Part shown: positions 32,905 to 36,228 of the stretch, in pieces | How the letters are laid out: each line of letters begins with the position of its first letter | Position numbering within the stretch: the stretch's first letter is position 1 | Origin: Prosthecobacter sp. | GTDB taxonomy: Bacteria > Verrucomicrobiota > Verrucomicrobiia > Verrucomicrobiales > Verrucomicrobiaceae | DNA: 36,228 bases | Direction of reading: 5' to 3' | NCBI RefSeq assembly: GCF_014879935.1 | Contig: NZ_JACSRD010000114.1 | Location: forward strand, 1-36,228 | The notes under the pieces: model-generated | What the model was told of the DNA's origin: nothing | The model's input: only the letters and a program-made list of their open reading frames with translations | Database searches by the model: none | Program-made: the position numbers and the translations under genes

Positions 32905-33558
32905 ATGAACAAGGATGTCATCGAAGTGCAGGTGCGTGCCGTGCTGCCGCTGGAGGGCAGCTTCGCCGTGTTCCTGGGCAATGAGTCGAAGGTTTTTGTC
33001 ATCTACATCGACGAATCCGTCGGCACCGCGATCTCCATGTTCATGCGCGGCGTGTCAAAGGAGCGCCCGCTCACGCACGATCTCGTCGGCCACCTGCTGA
33101 TGGCTTTTGGCGCGAAGGTGGAGCGCATCATCATCAACAACATCAACGGCAGTGTCTTCCATGCGCGTCTGATCATCTCCGCTGAGAACGAGCTGCACAC
33201 GACCCGCAAGGTGATCGAGCTCGACGCGCGGCCCAGCGACAGCATCGCGATGGCGGTGCAGCAGAGCGCGCCGATCTTTGTGGCGAAGAAAGTGTGGGAC
33301 TCCGTCGAGGACGTCAGCGAGACGCTCGCCCAGATCGAAAAGCGCGGCCTTGAGGCGCAGCAGGCGGCCGAAGCCGCCGCCGCCAAGGGCGAGGAAGGCG
33401 ATGAGGAGGACGAATTGGAGGAATTGAGCGACGAGGACATCAACAGCATCGCCGGAATCGCCAGTCCTGGCGGAGATGGTGATGATGACGAGTACGATGA
33501 TGGCTTCGGCGATGACGATGACGACGAAGGCGAGGAGTGGAAGAAAGCCGACGGCTGA
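32905..33558 (+). CDS. Bifunctional nuclease (DUF151) domain protein with acidic tail
   Basis: 217 residues from ATG 32905 (MNKDVIEVQVRAVL). Residues about 1-135 are a BFN/DUF151 domain: FLGNESKVFVIYIDESVGTA, RPLTHDLVGHLLMAFGAKVE, and IELDARPSDSIAMAVQQSAPIF, which is the family hallmark D-A-R-P-S-D-A/S-I-A. In plants and some bacteria such domains have been reported as RNase/DNase; in most bacteria the role is unknown. The remaining 80 residues are an Ala/Glu-rich helix followed by a very acidic Asp/Glu tail (about 185-210). The tail is unusually long for the family and resembles histone-mimic or DNA-mimic tails. It is likely read on from the carbonic anhydrase gene. Confidence 0.9.
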   Translation: MNKDVIEVQVRAVLPLEGSFAVFLGNESKVFVIYIDESVGTAISMFMRGVSKERPLTHDLVGHLLMAFGAKVERIIINNINGSVFHARLIISAENELHTTRKVIELDARPSDSIAMAVQQSAPIFVAKKVWDSVEDVSETLAQIEKRGLEAQQAAEAAAAKGEEGDEEDELEELSDEDINSIAGIASPGGDGDDDEYDDGFGDDDDDEGEEWKKADG

Positions 33559-33607
33559 GCCCTGATGCAGGCGCTCGTGCCTTGCCGAGGGCGCCAGGAA
33601 CTCCATC

Positions 33608-33625
33608 GCGGGCATGGGGGCCCGC
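33608..33625. terminator. Possible hairpin between convergent genes
   Basis: GCGGGC (33608-33613) pairs with GCCCGC (33620-33625) around a 6-nt loop in the 77-bp gap between the BFN gene and the octaheme cytochrome gene, whose 3' ends face each other. No T-tract follows on either strand, so it may be a weak or Rho-assisted terminator. Confidence 0.35.
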
Positions 33626-33635
33626 ATCACTTCGA

Positions 33636-35951
33636 TCAGCGCCTCGTCAACGCCGCACGTAGTTGCAAGGCATCGCCGTGACCAGGGGCGATGTTGAGCG
33701 TCCGATCCAGTGCCGCGACGGCTTCTTGAATCCGGCCCTGCTGGGCGAGAATCGTCGCACGGGCGTATGGGATGCCGGGATCACGCGGATTGGCCAGTTC
33801 GCCACGTTGCAGGGCGTCGAGAGCGCCCGGAATGTCCTTTTGACCATTGCGGGCGAGGCCGAGGTTGTACCACGCACGTGCGAGCGACGGATCAAGGCGC
33901 ACGGCTTCCTGCAATGACGTGATGACACCGGGCATGTCGCCGGTCTCGGCGAGGGCGAGGCCGAGTTCGTAGTGATACTCGCCATGGTTGGGCGCCAGCT
34001 TGATCGCATCGCGCAGTTTGCCGATGGCGAGCTGTGTCTGGCCGGTGGTGCTGTACATCATCGCCAGATCGTGATGGAAGGGTGGTGAGTTCGGGTCCCA
34101 CTGGATGGCCTTTTCCATGTGCTGGATGGCAGCGGCGGCGTTGCGCCGTGAAAACTCGAACTGCGCGAGCTGCATCTGGCCGCTGGGCTGGTCGGCGTTG
34201 AGGTTCAGCATGTGCTGGAGGTCCTTTCCGGCGGCGGAATCGAGATGAAGACTGTCCCGCAGGGCCCAGGCGGCTGAAACACGCACACCACGCACGGCGT
34301 CGGTCAGCAGTGGTTCGATCGCGGAGCGGATGGAGCCGTCCTGGATCATGGGTTCCAGCGTGCGGATGGCGCTGCTGCGCACCAGCGGATGCGGATGTTG
34401 CAATTGCGCTGTGACGGCCGCTTGGACGTCAGCTTGATCCATCCAGCGGTCCAGCAGCAGCGTGGCGCTGGCTTTCCAATGCGGGATCTCATCGCTGCCG
34501 AGCAGGGCGACGAGGCCTTCGCGGGCTTCCGAGTCACCCTGACGAGCCTTGGCGATCAAAGTGGCCCGCGTGCGTGTCCTGCGGTTCATCTTGTCCCCCC
34601 ACCACTTGTCCGTGGCTGTCAGCGCCCAGTCGGTGTCCTTGTCCGTGTGGCATTTGTTGCAGGCGTTCGGCACGTTGAACTGCTTCGTCAGCAGCGGATC
34701 GGGAATGGTGAAGCCGTGGTCGTGACGCGGGTGGCGCTGCATGTACACCGTCTGCGGCATGTGGCAGTTCACGCACTGGTTTCCGGTGCTGGCGGCTTGA
34801 TGGAAGCTGTGCGCCTCCGGCAGGATGACCGGCGCGTTGGGAAAGCCGCCCTGCGTGTGGCAGCGCATGCAGAGCTGGTTGCCAGGCAGGAGGGTCTTCA
34901 TGCTGTGCATGTCGTGGCAGTCCATGCAGCGCACGCCCGCGTTGTGCATGCGGCTGCTCAGAAAGCTGCTGAATTCGTAGTTTTCATCGCGGATCTGGCC
35001 GTCGGGATAAAACGTGTCGCTCTGGTCGGTGATCGTGAGGTGGTAGTGGTCCCAGAAGGACTCGCCGGGCGCAAAGTCGCCCGTGATCTCGCCCCGCCGC
35101 GCATGACAGCCGGCGCAGTTGTCGATGTGCTGGTCGCGCGTCCATTTCGTCAGCGTGGGATCGCCCTTCTGGCCGCGATGGGCCTTCTGCCACTCGTTGT
35201 GGGACTTCATCGGGCCGTGGCAGGCCTCGCAGCTCACGGTCATCTCCGCCATCGTCGTTTTGTAGCCGTCCGTGGCGGTGTCGTAGTTTTTGCGCAGGCG
35301 CGTGTTGTGGCAGGTGGCGCACATCTGGTTCCAGACCATGCCGCGGCCGGTCCAGTGGCCCCATTCGCCGGGTTTGCGGTCCTCGTTGCCATAGACGTTG
35401 AACCAGTCGCCCTTGTGCGGATCAAAGCAGGCCTCCATCGCCTGCAGACGGCCGTTTCCGCCATCCACCAGGAACTGCCGCAGCGGATCATGGCCGATCA
35501 CGCGTTCGACCTTGTAAGGCGCGACTTTGTCGCCAAAACCCAGCGCGGTGAGGATGTAGGCCGCATCCTGCTTCGCCGCGGTCGTGGTCTGGCTGCCGTG
35601 GCTGAAGGTTTTCGCCGGCACAAAGGCCGGATCATCGAGTTTCGCGTCCGGATTGCGCTCCGCCAGGCCGTGATGCGAGTCCTGCCACTTCGCGAACTGG
35701 TCGGCGTGACACTCCCGGCAGGACTCCGAGCCGCCGTATTGCGCGAAAACGACCTTTTCGTCCGGCATCACAAACGGTTCGGCCTTCGCGAGAGAGATCG
35801 TGGGCGGCACCGGCACCGGCGTGTATTTTTTCCGCGGCCAGAAGGCCCACGCGATCAGCCCGGCCAGGACCAGCGTGATCCCCGCCATGAACAGAACCGC
35901 CTTCGACGACGATGCGGGTGTTTCAGGAGCGGGCGGGGCTTGTTTCTTCAT
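33636..35951 (-). CDS. Octaheme cytochrome c with HEAT-like and TPR repeats
   Basis: A 771-residue membrane-anchored protein. N-terminal helix AVLFMAGITLVLAGLIAWAFW is at about 18-38; the rest is outside the membrane. Eight CxxCH heme motifs are present, in order CRECH, CATCH, CEACH, CAGCH, CMDCH, CMRCH, CVNCH and CNKCH, within residues about 78-440. Extra histidines that could serve as distal ligands are scattered (HHG, RHPRHDHGF). After the hemes come a HEAT-like helical region (about 465-570) and at least four tetratricopeptide repeats (about 590-770). This matches multiheme-cytochrome/TPR proteins found in Planctomycetes and Verrucomicrobia. A redox role (nitrite/hydroxylamine, extracellular electron transfer or doxX-like chemistry) cannot be decided. 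It is convergent with the BFN gene. Confidence 0.9.
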   Translation of the reverse strand: MKKQAPPAPETPASSSKAVLFMAGITLVLAGLIAWAFWPRKKYTPVPVPPTISLAKAEPFVMPDEKVVFAQYGGSESCRECHADQFAKWQDSHHGLAERNPDAKLDDPAFVPAKTFSHGSQTTTAAKQDAAYILTALGFGDKVAPYKVERVIGHDPLRQFLVDGGNGRLQAMEACFDPHKGDWFNVYGNEDRKPGEWGHWTGRGMVWNQMCATCHNTRLRKNYDTATDGYKTTMAEMTVSCEACHGPMKSHNEWQKAHRGQKGDPTLTKWTRDQHIDNCAGCHARRGEITGDFAPGESFWDHYHLTITDQSDTFYPDGQIRDENYEFSSFLSSRMHNAGVRCMDCHDMHSMKTLLPGNQLCMRCHTQGGFPNAPVILPEAHSFHQAASTGNQCVNCHMPQTVYMQRHPRHDHGFTIPDPLLTKQFNVPNACNKCHTDKDTDWALTATDKWWGDKMNRRTRTRATLIAKARQGDSEAREGLVALLGSDEIPHWKASATLLLDRWMDQADVQAAVTAQLQHPHPLVRSSAIRTLEPMIQDGSIRSAIEPLLTDAVRGVRVSAAWALRDSLHLDSAAGKDLQHMLNLNADQPSGQMQLAQFEFSRRNAAAAIQHMEKAIQWDPNSPPFHHDLAMMYSTTGQTQLAIGKLRDAIKLAPNHGEYHYELGLALAETGDMPGVITSLQEAVRLDPSLARAWYNLGLARNGQKDIPGALDALQRGELANPRDPGIPYARATILAQQGRIQEAVAALDRTLNIAPGHGDALQLRAALTRR

Positions 35952-36084
35952 GCGTGCGCCAGACTAGCCCGTGGTTCTCACGGCAGGCAAGCACGAGGAT
36001 CACGGCCAAGCCATGCCTGTGCTGCCGCTGACCCGTCTCAAAAGCCTCTCCGCAGGTGAACCGCACACCCCTCCGCCCCGCAAT

Positions 36085-36223
36085 CGAGTCGGCGGATTCA
36101 CGACTCGAGTCGAGGCGGCGGGTGGTGGAGTGGGTGACCCCGTTGACTCGGGTCGCCCGGTTTTCGACCGGAGTCAGGGCCGGGTTCATGTCAGGTCGGC
36201 CTGCGTTCGAGTCGAGTCGGCGG
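36085..36223. repeat. GAGTCG-type repeat region at the window edge
   Basis: CGAGTCGGCGG occurs identically at 36085-36095 and 36213-36223, with a variant CGAGTCGAGGCGG at 36106-36118. A perfect 12-bp palindrome CGACTCGAGTCG lies at 36101-36112. A TGACTC/GAGTCA pair at about 36143-36176 flanks a CCGG hairpin. The 277-bp stretch upstream of the cytochrome gene carries no credible gene; the minus-strand frame there has low-complexity composition. The repeats may continue past the window. Confidence 0.5.
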
Positions 36224-36228
36224 TGGGT

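Noticed and set aside
35923-36189. An 88-codon minus-strand frame overlapping the start of the octaheme cytochrome gene
   Set aside because: It overlaps the cytochrome signal-anchor region in another frame, has biased Arg/Thr/Ser composition and lies in the GAGTCG repeat region.

Overview
The window is GC-rich and gene-dense. It most likely comes from a member of the Verrucomicrobia, of the Prosthecobacter/Verrucomicrobium type. The main reasons are a PSD1-type protein (planctomycete cytochrome c, DUF1549, DUF1553) translationally coupled to a DUF1501 protein, a remnant of a planctomycete/verrucomicrobial-style ECF sigma factor, a Bacteroidetes-like type B succinate dehydrogenase (sdhCAB), and start codons preceded by C-rich leaders rather than Shine-Dalgarno sequences. 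This placement is inference from gene families. There is no rRNA or tRNA here to confirm it.

Left part (1-9600): a DinG-type Fe-S helicase is followed by a suppressor-of-fused (SUFU) domain protein. Next come a Uma2-family protein and a glutamate dehydrogenase on the minus strand, divergent from deoxyribose-phosphate aldolase. A lipoprotein L,D-transpeptidase with a rhodanese follows, then a repeat-rich spacer and a CorA-like transporter.

Middle part (9600-21830): the PSD1/DUF1501 pair, whose PSD1 gene carries an in-frame palindromic insert, is followed by a membrane + CHB_HEX + SGNH hydrolase fusion. Then come a 43-codon Tat-like mini-ORF, a cytoplasmic beta-solenoid-like protein abutting a truncated ECF sigma gene, an esterase, a regular four-copy REP-like array, a zinc metallopeptidase, a beta-propeller, and two coupled exported proteins, one built of six 16-residue repeats. 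A strong bidirectional terminator closes this block.

Right part (21830-36228): this is central carbon and respiratory metabolism interleaved with toxin-antitoxin (TA) modules. A PIN-domain toxin, a small putative antitoxin and an unknown 96-residue protein sit between sdhA and sdhB, with overlapping start and stop codons. The CoA-transferase/thiolase pair and a PhaB/FabG-like reductase are separated by an MqsRA-like module on the opposite strand, with palindromes in its promoter region. A BrnT/BrnA-like pair follows a glyoxalase and precedes an HU gene. Gamma carbonic anhydrase, a bifunctional-nuclease-domain protein with an acidic tail, and an octaheme cytochrome c with HEAT-like and TPR repeats complete the window.

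The most unusual features are the TA cassette inside the sdh operon, the palindromic element that became protein-coding in PSD1, the alternating REP-like array, and several uncharacterised repeat proteins. All are read by eye; no database search was possible.
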